DNA of 13,949 bases, taken from assembly GCA_030689285.1 (NCBI GenBank), contig JAUYJM010000022.1, positions 1 through 13,949 of the forward strand, written 5' to 3'. Positions within the stretch are counted from its first letter, which is position 1; the number at the start of each line of letters is the position of its first letter. Below, in pieces: positions 13,540 through 13,949 of this stretch. The notes beneath the pieces were generated by a model. That model was not told the DNA's origin. It did not search any database and worked only from the letters and a program-made list of their open reading frames with translations. Both the position numbers and the translations under genes were made by a program. This DNA is from a bacterium (GTDB taxonomy: Bacteria; Patescibacteriota; Minisyncoccia; Phycocordibacterales; GCA-002787175).

Positions 13540-13949
13540 ATGAAAGAATACGATCATAAGAAAATTGAGAAGAAATGGCAGAATTTTTGGGAAACTAAGG
13601 GTATTTATCACGCTCAAAATGGCTCTAAAAAACCTAAGTATTACAGCTTGATTGAATTTCCGTATCCATCGGGAGACGGGCTTCACGTCGGACACCCTCG
13701 GCCATATATCGGCATGGACGTAATTTCGAGAAAAAGAAGACTTCAAGGTTTTAATGTCTTGTATCCGATAGGCTGGGATGCATTCGGCCTGCCGACGGAA
13801 AATTTTGCAATTAAAACCGGCAAAGATCCGCGGGTTGTTACTAAAAAAAATAGCGATACATTCCGCCGGCAGATAAAATCCCTCGGAGTTTCTTTCGACT
13901 GGTCTCGGGAAATAAATACTACTGACCCCGCGTATTACAAATGGACGCA
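13540..13949 (+). CDS. leuS: Leucyl-tRNA synthetase (3' partial)
   Basis: Class I aminoacyl-tRNA synthetase that charges tRNA-Leu in the cytoplasm. Only the first 136 residues are inside the window; the gene runs off the right edge. The N terminus MKEYDHKKIEKKWQNFWE is typical. The catalytic HIGH-type motif is HVGH (49-52) within PYPSGDGLHVGHPR, and GWDAFGLPTENFAIKTG (78-94) is the LeuRS signature that follows it. SFDWSREINTTDP (118-130) matches the family. The KMSKS loop and editing domain lie outside the window, so integrity cannot be judged. It is probably translated from the transcript of the DUF5671 gene. Confidence 0.97.
   Translation, partial: MKEYDHKKIEKKWQNFWETKGIYHAQNGSKKPKYYSLIEFPYPSGDGLHVGHPRPYIGMDVISRKRRLQGFNVLYPIGWDAFGLPTENFAIKTGKDPRVVTKKNSDTFRRQIKSLGVSFDWSREINTTDPAYYKWT

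Overview
The window looks like part of a genome from the candidate phyla radiation (Patescibacteria, most likely a Parcubacteria-type lineage). This rests on gene content recalled from those genomes: surface proteins with GNVGIG repeats, cohesin and dockerin domains in non-cellulolytic proteins, propeller plus Big_5 proteins, a DUF5671/pilin-like fusion and a small two-helix membrane protein with an acidic coiled-coil tail. Genes are packed almost without gaps, several start sites appear leaderless, and none of the eleven stop codons seen is TGA. No close relative could be checked.

Region 1 (1-5705, + strand) is a run of four exported or surface proteins separated by 3-9 bases or overlapping. 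They are a tail-fibre-like repeat protein (5' end outside the window), a secreted protein with an FnIII-like domain and a C-terminal type I dockerin, and two membrane-anchored proteins that each carry an N-terminal cohesin-like domain. This reads as a compact cohesin-dockerin surface assembly with no carbohydrate-active enzyme in the window. The second cohesin protein has a transmembrane helix followed by a cytoplasmic, coiled-coil-like tail.

Region 2 (5760-6749) is the housekeeping ATPase/GTPase YchF, with a contracted segment where the G5 region normally lies. Region 3 (6758-10289) holds two paralogous secreted proteins. Each has seven propeller-blade repeats followed by one or two Big_5 Ig-like domains, and the second also ends in a peptidoglycan-binding domain. 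The blade repeats of the second gene are GC-rich and partly homogenised at DNA level.

Region 4 (10292-12108) is an EamA/DMT-type transporter and a class I SAM-dependent methyltransferase, tightly coupled to the gene before them. Region 5 holds a small minus-strand membrane protein (12110-12460). It is divergent from a DUF5671 membrane protein with a pilin-like C-terminal region (12506-13537), and leuS follows 2 bases later and runs off the window.

Four promoter-like sequences place a -10 box 6-7 bases before an ATG (ychF, both propeller genes, the DUF5671 gene). That spacing predicts leaderless transcripts. leuS and the minus-strand gene instead have Shine-Dalgarno-like sequences. No tRNA, rRNA, CRISPR array, insertion sequence or clear intrinsic terminator was found, and no gene-free stretch reaches 300 bases.
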